Shown: piece after piece, positions 1 to 7,458 of the stretch | Layout: every line of letters begins with the position of its first letter | Position numbering within the stretch: the stretch's first letter is position 1 | From: Planctomycetaceae bacterium | Lineage (GTDB): Bacteria; Planctomycetota; Planctomycetia; Pirellulales; Thermoguttaceae | Assembly (NCBI GenBank): GCA_031256755.1 | Contig: JAIRPZ010000153.1 | Coordinates: 1 to 9,131 of the forward strand | Reading direction: 5' to 3' | DNA: 9,131 nucleotides | The notes under the pieces: generated by a model | The model's database searches: none | What the model was told of the DNA's origin: nothing | The model's input: the letters and a program-made list of their open reading frames with translations, nothing else | Translations under genes and position numbers: made by a program

Positions 1-480
1 GAACGCTTGGACAAAGAGCGTTGGGATCGCTGGGAGCGTGAGCGGAAGGAAATGCGGCGGGACATCGGCGGAATCGGCAAAAGCCAAGGCGAATACGCCG
101 AACAGTTTTTTCAACGGGCAATGAAACATACGCATTCGTTTTGCGGCATCGAGTACAAGCGGGTCTCTCCGAATTTAGCGAGCAATGTTGACGGCATTGA
201 CGAAGAGTACGACATCGTTTTGCACAACGGCGATTCGCTGGTGCTTATTGAAGTGAAGTACAAGTTTCAACTGCCCGATTTGAAGACGTTTATGAATCGG
301 AAGGCGGTCAATTTCCGCAAGTTGTTCCCGGAATTTGCGGACAAGACGATTTACCTTGCGGTGGCGGGGTTTTCGTTTGCGAAGGGGGTTGCGGACGAGG
401 CGTTGAAACTCGGACTGGCGGTGCTGCAAAAGGACGGTAAAAATGTCGAAATCAGCGGTAATAACCTCAAGGCGTTCTGA
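1..480 (+). CDS. PD-(D/E)XK nuclease-like hypothetical protein (5' partial)
   Basis: The frame is open from the first base, so the gene probably begins upstream. A TTG at 7 could be a start, but no ribosome binding site is visible before it. Numbering from that TTG, residues 1-20 are a highly charged Trp/Arg/Glu helix (coiled-coil-like), followed by GGIGKSQGEYAEQFF (21-35). The core then shows the PD-(D/E)XK order: Glu29 or Glu32 in the first helix, Asp69 in an EYDIVL strand, and Glu82-Val-Lys84 in the LIEVKYK strand. The C-terminal part, with NFRKLFPEF and IYLAVAGFSF, looks like small PD-(D/E)XK proteins common as 'hypothetical' in Bacteroidetes, spirochaetes and planctomycetes. Family membership is confident; the substrate is unknown. 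The uniformly G-ending codons resemble the 3' halves of the neighbouring genes, which supports a missing 5' part. The stop lies 17-18 nt before a heptanucleotide palindrome. Confidence 0.75.
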   Translation, partial: ERLDKERWDRWERERKEMRRDIGGIGKSQGEYAEQFFQRAMKHTHSFCGIEYKRVSPNLASNVDGIDEEYDIVLHNGDSLVLIEVKYKFQLPDLKTFMNRKAVNFRKLFPEFADKTIYLAVAGFSFAKGVADEALKLGLAVLQKDGKNVEISGNNLKAF

Positions 481-490
481 ATTGATATGA

Positions 491-569
491 AAAGACGGCA
501 GATTGCAGACCGCAGACGGCAGCAGAAAAATTTCTCTCTTGCTGCGGTCTGCAATCTGCGGTCTGCAAA
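491..569. repeat. Heptanucleotide-repeat palindrome, copy 1
   Basis: The left arm is built of 7-nt units of the form GCAGANN (GCAGATT at 498, GCAGACC at 505, GCAGACG at 512) and ends in GCAGCAG (519-525). A 15-nt A/T and pyrimidine-rich centre (526-540) follows. The right arm has 7-nt units CTGCNNT (542, 549, 556) and a final CTGC. Bases 498-515 are an exact 18-bp inverted match to 542-559. A second copy with the same centre but different unit numbers lies after pgk (8653-8736). The format resembles STRR heptanucleotide repeats described in cyanobacteria. It could act as a 3' stabilising hairpin or terminator, but it has no U-tract. Confidence 0.85.
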
Positions 570-582
570 CTAATTCTCCATT

Positions 583-625
583 ATCAATTGTCAATTAAAA
601 ATACTGCCCGTCCGGCAAGGACTCC
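583..625 (+). repeat. Dispersed intergenic repeat, copy 1
   Basis: The consensus starts CAATTRTCAAYTAAAA, continues through (A)TAYTGYCCG, and ends in a CAAGGAC core with trailing CC. This copy matches 3673-3712 over about 40 nt with few changes. It shares an exact 17-nt run (595-611) with 3614-3630, and its reverse complement matches 3553-3580. Read on the minus strand it forms a short TGCC/GGCA stem with a 5-nt loop followed by TATTTTT, which looks like a terminator. It lies between the nuclease-like gene and the PFK promoter. Confidence 0.7.
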
Positions 626-670
626 TGTTAAATGCTGTCTAAAAAATAATAGCGAGAGGGCGGGGGGGAT

Positions 671-699
671 TTGCAGGTCTTTCGGGATTATGGTACAAT
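671..699 (+). promoter_or_regulatory. Sigma70-type promoter of PFK gene
   Basis: The -35 is TTGCAG (671-676), the spacer is 17 nt, and the -10 is TACAAT (694-699) with an extended TG at 691-692. The predicted start near 706 leaves a leader of about 32 nt before the ATG at 738, with no Shine-Dalgarno sequence. A run of seven G (662-668) ends two bases before the -35. Confidence 0.6.
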
Positions 700-737
700 C
701 CGTTCCGTTTTGTTTTCCCTATTAAATATCCGCAACA

Positions 738-1727
738 ATGCGAATCGGTGTCTTATGCAGCGGCGGCGATGCTCCCGGTATGAATCCGGCTTTACGCTCT
801 ATCGTCCGAACCGCCTGCACACTCGGCGATGATGTCTATGGTATCAAACATGGTTGGGAAGGAATTCTCGATGAAGAATTCTACACCAACGATGACGGAT
901 CCTTTGTGATGGGACTCCGTTCCGTTTCCGGTCTTTCCAAAATCGGCGGGACAATCCTGCACAGCAGCCGGTCAAAACGCTTCCGCACGCCTGAAGGTGT
1001 AGAAAATGCCGCAAAAATCCTGAAAAAACACAAATTCGATGCCCTGATCCCCATCGGCGGCAACGGAACATTAAGCGGTGCCGTCGAACTCGGAAAAGTA
1101 TGGGACGGACAAATTATCGGTCTGCCCGGCACAATTGATAACGACCTTTACGGTTCCGACTTTACGATCGGTTTTGCCACAGCAGTTGATTCGGCAGTGG
1201 ACTGTGTAGATAAACTTCGGGATACGGCAGGCAGTCACGATTTAATGTTTTTTGTGGAAGTGATGGGGCGGCATTGCGGCGATATTGCCTTGTCCACCGC
1301 CATTGCGTCCGGTGCCGAAATCGCTTGTATTCCCGAAGCAGAAGAACCGCCGGAACGCCTTGTCAAACGGCTGAAAAAAATCAAAGAAGCCGGCAAAACC
1401 TCCGTGATTGCGATTGTTGCCGAAGGTGACGAAAGCGGCGGAGCGGTCGCCATGCAGCAAATTCTCAAAGAAGCAGGCAATCCGTTTGACAGCCGTGCGG
1501 TGGTTTTGGGACACGTGTTGCGGGGCGGTTCACCGGTGGCGGCTGACCGGATTTTGGCATCGGAACTCGGCAATTTTGCGGTCAGTGCTATTTTACACGG
1601 CGAAACCGGCAAAATGGCAGGCAAAATCAGTAACGAACTCGTTCTCACACCGCTGGAGGACTGCGTGTCGAAACACCGCAAAGTGGATGCAGAACAACTC
1701 CGCCTGCTGCACATCGTAGCAAGTTAA
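738..1727 (+). CDS. pfkA: 6-phosphofructokinase
   Basis: This cytosolic glycolytic enzyme phosphorylates fructose 6-phosphate at C1. Its 329 residues compare with about 320 for E. coli PfkA, and similarity runs the whole length. Motifs in order: GVLCSGGDAPGMN (4-16), IGGNG (106-110), GLPGTIDND (128-136) with catalytic Asp134 and Asp136, EVMGRHCGD (174-182) with substrate-binding Arg178, and GHVLRGGSPVAADR (258-271). Gly110 corresponds to E. coli Gly104, which favours ATP; PPi-dependent enzymes usually have Asp there. Residue 109 is Asn (AAC, 1062-1064), where E. coli has the Mg-coordinating Asp103. That departure makes the phosphoryl donor or activity worth testing. The start is the only ATG that gives a complete N-terminal beta strand; it has no Shine-Dalgarno sequence but sits about 32 nt below a good promoter. 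The next gene has its own likely promoter, whose -35 overlaps the end of this gene. Confidence 0.93.
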   Translation: MRIGVLCSGGDAPGMNPALRSIVRTACTLGDDVYGIKHGWEGILDEEFYTNDDGSFVMGLRSVSGLSKIGGTILHSSRSKRFRTPEGVENAAKILKKHKFDALIPIGGNGTLSGAVELGKVWDGQIIGLPGTIDNDLYGSDFTIGFATAVDSAVDCVDKLRDTAGSHDLMFFVEVMGRHCGDIALSTAIASGAEIACIPEAEEPPERLVKRLKKIKEAGKTSVIAIVAEGDESGGAVAMQQILKEAGNPFDSRAVVLGHVLRGGSPVAADRILASELGNFAVSAILHGETGKMAGKISNELVLTPLEDCVSKHRKVDAEQLRLLHIVAS

Positions 1728-1744
1728 GGCGGATCGTGTAAAAT
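1717..1744 (+). promoter_or_regulatory. Candidate promoter of M2-like peptidase gene
   Basis: The -35-like TAGCAA (1717-1722) overlaps the PFK stop region. A 16-nt spacer leads to TAAAAT (1739-1744). The GATCGTG just before this -10 also precedes the -10 at 3746. A start near 1751 would give a leader of about 58 nt. The -35 is weak, so read-through from PFK is also possible. Confidence 0.4.
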
Positions 1745-1793
1745 AGTCCCTTCCGTTTTGATAGTCATTTGATATTCACTAACTTTCACCCAT

Positions 1794-1800
1794 AAAGGAA
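1794..1800 (+). promoter_or_regulatory. Ribosome binding site of M2-like peptidase gene
   Basis: AAAGGAA lies 8-9 nt before the ATG at 1809. It is the clearest Shine-Dalgarno-like site in the window; the other genes lack one, so it helps fix this start. Confidence 0.6.
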
Positions 1801-1808
1801 ACTTAATT

Positions 1809-3536
1809 ATGTGCCGACAGATGCTTTGCTGGTCTATTTTCGTGCTATTCGCCGCCGGTGCGGTTTGCGTACCGGCAAACGCCCAGATCGTCCCTTTGCG
1901 TAACAGAAATCCCGCCCCGCTGAAGATGAATGCTGAAGCCCGCGAACTTGTCAAAATCCTTGACACTTACCAAACCGAAGCCCTCGAACTGTTCAAAAAG
2001 TCCGCCGGTGCCGAATGGAACGCAATGATCACCGGCAGTGAAGATGCCTTCAAAGCCGCGGCGGAAGCAAAATTGCAGTCCGACAAATATCACAGCAACA
2101 AAGAAATTTACGGCAAAATCAAAGATCTTCGGCAGAAAGCCGCCGGACTTGATCCGATCACGGCCAGAGCCGCCAAGCGGATGGAACAGACCTACGCCCA
2201 ATATCAACTGCCGGAGGACTTGCTCAAAAAGATGCGGGAACAGTCCGCCGAAATGGAAAAGATTTTCCAAAATCAGCGTCCGAAACTGGACGGCAAAGAA
2301 TACACGAACAACGATCTGCTCGAAATGATCGCCGCCGAAACCGATTCCGCCAAGCGGCAAAAAATTTGGCAGGCGTTAAAACAGGTCGGCGATGATGTGG
2401 ACGACAAAATGATTGCGCTTGCCAAAGTCCGAAACGAAGCCGCCCGGCAACTCGGCTACAAAAATTACTGGGAAATGCAGGTTATTTTTCAGGACTACAA
2501 ACCGGAAGAACTGACGGCGATTTTCAAAGAACTCGAAACGATGACCCGTCCGGTTTTTGAAAAAATGAAAAAGGAACTCGACAGCGAATTGTCTGCACGG
2601 TTTCAAATTCCTGCCGATCAATTGATGCCCTGGCATTACGATAATCCGTTTTTCCAGCAGGCACCGCCGTCAAAGGAAATCGATCCGAATGATTTTTACA
2701 AAGATAAAACGAAAGAAGAAATCATTGATATTGCGGTGAAGTATTACCGGCACATCGGGCTGCCTTACGAAAAAGTGCTGAAAAACAGCGATATGTTTGA
2801 GAAAGCAGGCAAAACGCAGCACGCATTCAGCATTGATATGGATACGCTCGGCGATGTGCGGAATGCCTGCAATGTGAAGCCGACTGACGAATGGATGGAT
2901 ACGGTTCTGCATGAAGGAGGACATGGTGTTTATTCGCTCGGCATTGATAAGAAATTGCCTTTTAATATCCGGCAGGAATGTCATATTTTCACAACGGAAG
3001 CGGTGGCGATGCTGTTCGGTGCCAAGGCGAGGGATGCCGAATGGATGATCCGGTTTGCCGGTGCGGACCCCCGCAAAGCACGGGCGGCGGCTGAAGCACT
3101 GCGGAAACAGCGGATTCGGGAACAATTAATTTTCTGCCGGTGGACAATCGTGATGCTGAACTTTGAAAAAGCCCTGTATGAAAATCCTGATGCTGATTTG
3201 AAATCGCTTTGGTGGGACATGGTTGAAAAGTATCAACTGTTGAAGCGTCCGGCGGCGAAGGGAAGCGAGCAGCCGGACTGGGCATCGAAACCGCACTTTG
3301 TCATTGCACCGGTGTATTACCATAATTATATGCTTGGTGAACTGTTTGCGGCACAGATCAGGGCTGCTTTCGGCAATCAGGACCTTGATGTGCGGGGAAC
3401 AGTTGCCCGCCGGTTTGGTCGTCAACTGTCGGAAAAGGTGTTTTTCCCCGGCATGCGGTATGAGTGGCAGGAATTCGTGAAGCGTGCGACGGGTTCACCG
3501 CTGTCGCCGAAAGCGTTTGCAAAAGAACTGCGGTAA
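1809..3536 (+). CDS. Exported M2-like zinc metallopeptidase (peptidyl-dipeptidase family)
   Basis: The 575-residue precursor has a hydrophobic signal peptide (about 7-20) and a likely cleavage site VPANA|Q after residue 25, so it probably works in the periplasm. The body is almost all helical. The zinc site is H368-E-G-G-H372 within TVLHEGGHGVY, and the third ligand is probably Glu397 in FTTEAVAML. A YYHNYMLGEL motif (503-512) and FPGMRYEW (546-553) match the C-terminal substrate-binding region of M2 (angiotensin-converting-enzyme-like) peptidases. Family knowledge predicts release of dipeptides from peptide C termini; the real substrate is unknown. M3 (thimet/Dcp-like) peptidases share the fold and are the alternative. 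All catalytic residues are present and the length is normal. Codons are C-ending early and G-ending late. The gene has its own Shine-Dalgarno site, and a terminator-like repeat follows the stop by 14 nt. Confidence 0.85.
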   Translation: MCRQMLCWSIFVLFAAGAVCVPANAQIVPLRNRNPAPLKMNAEARELVKILDTYQTEALELFKKSAGAEWNAMITGSEDAFKAAAEAKLQSDKYHSNKEIYGKIKDLRQKAAGLDPITARAAKRMEQTYAQYQLPEDLLKKMREQSAEMEKIFQNQRPKLDGKEYTNNDLLEMIAAETDSAKRQKIWQALKQVGDDVDDKMIALAKVRNEAARQLGYKNYWEMQVIFQDYKPEELTAIFKELETMTRPVFEKMKKELDSELSARFQIPADQLMPWHYDNPFFQQAPPSKEIDPNDFYKDKTKEEIIDIAVKYYRHIGLPYEKVLKNSDMFEKAGKTQHAFSIDMDTLGDVRNACNVKPTDEWMDTVLHEGGHGVYSLGIDKKLPFNIRQECHIFTTEAVAMLFGAKARDAEWMIRFAGADPRKARAAAEALRKQRIREQLIFCRWTIVMLNFEKALYENPDADLKSLWWDMVEKYQLLKRPAAKGSEQPDWASKPHFVIAPVYYHNYMLGELFAAQIRAAFGNQDLDVRGTVARRFGRQLSEKVFFPGMRYEWQEFVKRATGSPLSPKAFAKELR

Positions 3537-3549
3537 GCCGTTCCGGGCA

Positions 3550-3583
3550 GGCAGTCCTTGCCGCGCAGGCGGTATTTTTATAA
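3550..3583 (-). repeat. Dispersed intergenic repeat, inverted copy
   Basis: AGTCCTTGCC (3553-3562) and the following bases to 3580 match the reverse complement of copy 1 at about 24 of 28 positions. In this orientation the short GCC/GGC stem and TATTTTT (3573-3579) read along the + strand just after the peptidase stop, so this copy could end that transcript. A 12-nt perfect palindrome of T5-AT-A5 lies at 3575-3586. Together with the direct copy at 3603-3635 it forms an imperfect inverted pair. Confidence 0.6.
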
Positions 3584-3602
3584 AAAACACCTGTTTTGTC
3601 CC

Positions 3603-3640
3603 ATCAATTGCTGTTAAAAATACTGCCCGTGCGGCTAGCA
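3603..3640 (+). repeat. Dispersed intergenic repeat, copy 2
   Basis: This copy contains ATCAATTG, then a 17-nt run (3614-3630) identical to 595-611, then CGGC after one mismatch. It diverges from copy 1 beyond about 3635, so it is a 3'-truncated or degenerate copy. Confidence 0.65.
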
Positions 3641-3672
3641 CCGGGGGACGCATGTTCCCCGCTCTCTATGCC

Positions 3673-3712
3673 CAATTATCAACTAAAATATTGTCCGCCC
3701 GTCAAGGACACC
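3673..3712 (+). repeat. Dispersed intergenic repeat, copy 3
   Basis: This copy aligns with copy 1 along its full length, from CAATTATCAACTAAAA to the CAAGGACACC end, with scattered substitutions and one missing A. It lies just upstream of the promoter at 3724. Confidence 0.65.
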
Positions 3713-3723
3713 GTCATCGCTGC

Positions 3724-3751
3724 TGGCAATGCTTGCTGATCGTGCTATAAT
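3724..3751 (+). promoter_or_regulatory. Extended -10 promoter of the DUF4159 gene
   Basis: A perfect TATAAT (3746-3751) is preceded by TG at 3743-3744, making a consensus extended -10. A weak TGGCAA (3724-3729) sits 16 nt upstream. The predicted start near 3758 leaves a leader of about 38 nt. Confidence 0.6.
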
Positions 3752-3795
3752 AACCGCAATTCGCAGCAGGAAAGCGTTACGGCAGCGTATCGGCA

Positions 3796-6180
3796 ATGGA
3801 AAAATTCCGTTTTTTCTTCCTCGTTCTTCTTTCATGGGCTGCCGTTTTACCGGCGGTAGGGCAGGATATTGATCCGAAAAAAGTACAAAAAGCCATGGAA
3901 AACGGCATCGCCTATCTCAAAAAACAGCAAAAACCGGACGGAAATTGGGACGAACACGCCGGCGGCGAAAAATGCGGGGCAACCGCTTTGGCAGTCCTTG
4001 CCCTGAAAAGTTGCGGACTGCCGGAAAACGATCCCGCCATCGAAAAAGGAATGCAGTATCTCCGCCTGTTTCCGGGGAAAGATGCCGGAAGAAATTATTC
4101 CCTCGCCCTGCAAACAATGGCTTTTTGCGCCGTCACTCCGGTCAAGGACTTGCCCCTCATCCGCAAAAATGTTCAGTTATTGGAAAAAAATCAGGTCGGA
4201 ACAATCGGAAAAGAACATAACGGCGGCTGGCATTACACACCCGGAAACAGCAGCGATCTTTCCAATTCGCAGTTTTCGATTCTCGCCTTTCACGAAGCCG
4301 AAAGAGCCGGCGTGAGCGTCAGCGATGCCGCTTGGAAATCCGCACTGCGGTACTGGCAGGAAACCCAAAATAAAAGCGGCGCATGGGGTTATACCCCGAT
4401 GAGCGGCGGCGGAAGTTCTTCGCCGCGGGGCAGCATGACATGCGCCGGAATCGCCAGTTTGATCATTACCGCAAGCGAAATGAACCGCGGCGGTGCCTCC
4501 GTTAACGGCGGGAAAATTGTCTGTTTGCAAAAAACTGACCGGAAAATCGCCGACCAAATCCAAGCCGGTGTCGATTGGCTGGCGAAAAATTTCAGCGTCA
4601 CCACCAATCCCCAGGCCGGTACCTATCACCTTTATTATCTTTATGCACTGGAACGGGTCGGACGTATGACCAATCAACGGTTCATCGGACAACACGATTG
4701 GTACCGCACCGGAACCGACAAAATCCTTGCCATGCAGAATGACTTTAACGGAAATTGGCACGGAAACGGCGGCTCGCCCGTGTCCGATACCGCTTTCGCT
4801 CTGCTCTTTCTGTCCAAAGGACGCAGACCGGTGCTGATGTCGAAAATCCAGTTAGGAAGCAAGGATTCATGGAACGTTCATCCCAACGATGTCAACAATA
4901 TCACGCTCTTCGCCGAAAAGGAATGGAAACTCGATATGACATGGCAGATCATAGACGCAGAACGGGCAGCAGCCGATCATTTATCGCAATCACCCGTTCT
5001 TTATTTTTCAGGACGAAACTGGGCAGAAACGGATACGGATTCGCTTGCGGTCAAACTGCGGGAATACGTTGATCAGGGAGGATTTATCATCGGCGAAGCA
5101 CAGCCGGATTCAAAATCGTTTGACACCGGCTTCCGAACACTGATGCAGAAAGTGTTTCCCGAACCGGGCTATGAATTAACACTGCTCGAAAAGAATCACC
5201 CGATCTGGTCAGCGGAAAAAACGATTGACCCGGAATATCTCCGTCCGCTCGAAGGCATTCAGTACGGCTGCCGCACGTGCGTTGTTTATATTCCGAACAA
5301 CGCCGCACCCCATTCGCTTTCCTGTTTGTGGGAAGTTGCCAGAATCTATCAGCGGGGAACGGAACACTATCCGCCTGCGGTGCAGCGTCAAATTGATGCC
5401 GGTTTGGGCATCGGTCTGAACATTTTAGCGTATGCCACAAGCCGGGAACTGAAAAACAAAGATGAAATTCCCGAACAGGTTGTCAAAAAACAGACCGATG
5501 CTGATCGGCGCGGGAGAATTTTCCTGCCGGTTTTGGATTACGGTGCGCCGAATCCTGCGCCGCACGCTCCGCAAAATCTGCTCCGTTATCTCGAATCCGA
5601 ATTCAAAATGACGGTCGAACATCAGCAAAGTTCGGTGCTGCTGCCGGGACACGACCGCGGCGGCACAAACCCTCCGCCGAATCCGCTTGCCGATTATCCG
5701 GTTTTGTTTATGCACGGACGGAGTGCCTTTACGTTTACGGATGAACAGCGGAAGACCTTGCGGCAGCACTTGGAACGCGGCGGATTCTTATTTGCCAATG
5801 CGATCTGTTCCGCCAAGGGGTTTCAGGACTCCTTTACGAAGGAGATGAAGGCGGTCTTTCCCGATTTGGAATTCCAGAAAATACCGCCTTCTGATCCGGT
5901 GTTTTCGGACAATTACGGCGGATTCAAAATAGAGACGCTGGACATCCGGCAGACATCGCGGTCGCCGGACAAGAAGACCGTGACGCACACGCGTCCGATG
6001 CAGCCGGAGTTGTACGGTCTGCGGCTGACGGCGGAAGACCGGTGGATGGTTATTTTTTCTCCTTACGATGTCAGTTGCGCACTTGAAAAGGCGAGTTCTA
6101 TAGAATGCCGGGGTTATACCCAACGGTCGGCACTGCAACTCTCTGCCAACATCGTTTTGTATGCGGTAGAGCATTGGTAA
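3796..6180 (+). CDS. Exported protein with prenyltransferase-like repeats and two DUF4159-type modules
   Basis: The 794-residue protein begins with a signal peptide (hydrophobic 6-20, cleavage about 22/23, AVG|Q). Residues 25-345 form an alpha-alpha repeat region like squalene-cyclase/prenyltransferase folds, with QW-type motifs: QKPDGNW (45-51), NGGWHYTP (142-149), SGAWGYTP (194-201) and FNGNWHG (317-323). No DxDD cyclase motif is visible, so cyclase activity is unlikely. Residues 573-794 match DUF4159: RRGRIFLPVLDYG, then YPVLFMHGR (634-642), LERGGFLFAN (659-668) and MKAVFPD (684-690). Residues 399-548 repeat the same order (PVLYFSGR, VDQGGFIIGE, MQKVFPE, SLSCLWE), so the module is duplicated. 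The architecture is, in my knowledge, typical of planctomycetes; its function is unknown, perhaps envelope-related. The ATG at 3796 is chosen because of the signal peptide and promoter; an AGGAAA at 3768 is too far away to be its Shine-Dalgarno site. Confidence 0.85.
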   Translation: MEKFRFFFLVLLSWAAVLPAVGQDIDPKKVQKAMENGIAYLKKQQKPDGNWDEHAGGEKCGATALAVLALKSCGLPENDPAIEKGMQYLRLFPGKDAGRNYSLALQTMAFCAVTPVKDLPLIRKNVQLLEKNQVGTIGKEHNGGWHYTPGNSSDLSNSQFSILAFHEAERAGVSVSDAAWKSALRYWQETQNKSGAWGYTPMSGGGSSSPRGSMTCAGIASLIITASEMNRGGASVNGGKIVCLQKTDRKIADQIQAGVDWLAKNFSVTTNPQAGTYHLYYLYALERVGRMTNQRFIGQHDWYRTGTDKILAMQNDFNGNWHGNGGSPVSDTAFALLFLSKGRRPVLMSKIQLGSKDSWNVHPNDVNNITLFAEKEWKLDMTWQIIDAERAAADHLSQSPVLYFSGRNWAETDTDSLAVKLREYVDQGGFIIGEAQPDSKSFDTGFRTLMQKVFPEPGYELTLLEKNHPIWSAEKTIDPEYLRPLEGIQYGCRTCVVYIPNNAAPHSLSCLWEVARIYQRGTEHYPPAVQRQIDAGLGIGLNILAYATSRELKNKDEIPEQVVKKQTDADRRGRIFLPVLDYGAPNPAPHAPQNLLRYLESEFKMTVEHQQSSVLLPGHDRGGTNPPPNPLADYPVLFMHGRSAFTFTDEQRKTLRQHLERGGFLFANAICSAKGFQDSFTKEMKAVFPDLEFQKIPPSDPVFSDNYGGFKIETLDIRQTSRSPDKKTVTHTRPMQPELYGLRLTAEDRWMVIFSPYDVSCALEKASSIECRGYTQRSALQLSANIVLYAVEHW

Positions 6181-6211
6181 GAATCCCGCCGCATCTCTGT
6201 CTCTTCGTCTC

Positions 6212-6255
6212 TCTTCTGCCCCGCCGGTACGGGGAGACCGGATTTTGTCAGAAGA
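6212..6255. terminator. Possible terminator between convergent genes
   Basis: Two alternative structures overlap in this 92-nt convergent spacer. An outer TCTTCTG/CAGAAGA stem (6212-6218 with 6249-6255) can enclose CCCCG/CGGGG (6219-6223 with 6230-6234). Otherwise CCGGT/ACCGG (6224-6228 with 6237-6241) is followed by ATTTTG, which would act on the + strand transcript. The U-tract is short, so this is tentative. Confidence 0.35.
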
Positions 6256-6272
6256 TTTTCCTTTTCGGCAGG

Positions 6273-7256
6273 TCATAAGCAGCCCGGATCGCTTTTCTGC
6301 CGCAAATAACCCTGAAAAGTGTTCCGTTTTCGGAATTCCTGATCGACGGCATTTCGGGCGGCATGTTTGATGCCCGCCCAGTCCGGTGCAAGAAGGTATC
6401 CGGTATCGGCTTCGCCGGCAATCCGCTCAATCACCAATTCCGGCGGCTGACGCTCCAAAAAATCGACCGCAAGACCGGCATATTCCGAAAGAGACGGCAG
6501 CGTGATTTGACCGGCACGCCATAATTCGGCAAGCGGCGTGTCTTTCACTGCATACAAATTATGCAGTTTCACACTTTCCGGCTGCAAAGCGGCAATGGTT
6601 TCGGCCGTTGCCCAAACATCCCGGCGGTCTTCGCCCGGCACGCCAAGTATCAAATGCACTCCGATCCGAATCTGCCGCTGCCTCGCCCGGCGGAACGCAT
6701 CAAGAAACGTTTCGTAAGAATGTCCCCGCCGCAAAAAATCCAGCGTCTTTTGGTGGACGGACTGCAAACCGATTTCGAGTTGAAGATAATGCTGCGCCGA
6801 CAGCCTTTGCAGCAAATCCAGCACATCGTCCGGCAGAGCATCCGGCCGGGTGCCAATTGCCAAACCGACTATGCCGGGATGATCCAATGCACTGCGGTAT
6901 AGTTTTTCCAAAGTACGGACATCCGCGTAAGTGTTTGTGGACGGCTGGAAGTAAGCCATGAATTTTTGAGCGTCATAGCGGCGTTGCAGTTGCCGGATTC
7001 CGGCGGTAATTTGCTCGGCAACGGAAAGACCGGACGTTAAGCGGCGGCTGGGGGCAAAACTCCGGGTATTGCAGAAAATACAGCCGCCGGAACCGGCTGT
7101 GCCGTCAATATTCGGACACGAAAAACCGGCATCGACGCTGACTTTCCAAACGTTGCAGCCGAATAGTTGCCGCATCGCAAGTCCCAGCGGGTAATAACGG
7201 TATCCTGCGGCAAGCCAAGTCATCTGTCGGAAATCATAAAACGGAACTTTCGTCAT
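6273..7256 (-). CDS. TIGR01212 (YhcC-like) radical SAM protein
   Basis: The 327-residue protein aligns along its whole length with E. coli YhcC. The [4Fe-4S] cluster cysteines follow this family's wider spacing: Cys47 in FSCPNIDG, then Cys59 and Cys62 in GSGGCIFC, in place of the usual CxxxCxxC. Other shared motifs are KFMAYFQPSTNTYADV (98-113), GLAIGTRPDALPD (131-143), LEIGLQSVHQKTL (160-172), HLILGVPGED (201-210) and VKLHNLYAVKDTPLA (229-243). Family members are radical S-adenosylmethionine enzymes whose substrate is not established to my knowledge; a link to RNA or cofactor modification would be a guess. The ATG at 7254-7256 gives an N-terminus of similar length to the family; a second Met at residue 12 is an alternative. 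No convincing promoter was found in the 202-nt divergent spacer shared with pgk. The gene lacks the codon-usage gradient of its + strand neighbours. Confidence 0.9.
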   Translation of the reverse strand: MTKVPFYDFRQMTWLAAGYRYYPLGLAMRQLFGCNVWKVSVDAGFSCPNIDGTAGSGGCIFCNTRSFAPSRRLTSGLSVAEQITAGIRQLQRRYDAQKFMAYFQPSTNTYADVRTLEKLYRSALDHPGIVGLAIGTRPDALPDDVLDLLQRLSAQHYLQLEIGLQSVHQKTLDFLRRGHSYETFLDAFRRARQRQIRIGVHLILGVPGEDRRDVWATAETIAALQPESVKLHNLYAVKDTPLAELWRAGQITLPSLSEYAGLAVDFLERQPPELVIERIAGEADTGYLLAPDWAGIKHAARNAVDQEFRKRNTFQGYLRQKSDPGCL

Positions 7257-7351
7257 TATGACGGAAAATTGCCGGAAAGACAGCGGTCATGAAAGCCGCC
7301 TGCGGAATCAGCAATTTACGGAACATGATGTACGGATAACCGAAGTCCGTC

Positions 7352-7379
7352 TTGCATTTCCGAACCGCCGTGTTAGAAT
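7352..7379 (+). promoter_or_regulatory. Promoter of pgk
   Basis: TTGCAT (7352-7357), a 16-nt spacer, and TAGAAT (7374-7379) with an extended TG at 7371-7372. A start near 7386 gives a leader of about 73 nt containing a small TCGGC/GCCGA hairpin (7414-7418 with 7431-7435). Its position inside the longer open frame (from 7258) argues that the frame's first 67 codons are not translated. Confidence 0.6.
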
Positions 7380-7458
7380 GATGACACGTTTGAGAACTTG
7401 TATCCTTCCAAGGTCGGCAGATATTTGTCCGCCGATCATACAAACAAAGCGAAACACT

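Noticed and set aside
175..594. Minus-strand open frame across the nuclease-like gene and palindrome
   Set aside because: It opposes a protein-like gene, and its N-terminal part is the translation of the dispersed repeat and heptad palindrome.
1235..1714. Ser/Ala/Pro-rich minus-strand frame opposite PFK
   Set aside because: It is an antisense shadow of a conserved enzyme, with low-complexity composition and no start context.
3484..3750. 88-codon + strand frame after the peptidase
   Set aside because: It overlaps the peptidase end in another frame, then runs through three repeat copies and the next promoter. Its composition is Arg/Cys-rich and not protein-like.
3796..4830. Squalene-hopene cyclase or prenyltransferase enzyme
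   Set aside because: The QW-type repeats are present, but there is no DxDD motif. The signal peptide and fusion to DUF4159-type modules fit a structural or binding role better.
7258..7458. 67-codon N-terminal extension of pgk
   Set aside because: It has no PGK similarity and contains the predicted promoter (7352-7379). The family N-terminus starts at the ATG at 7459.
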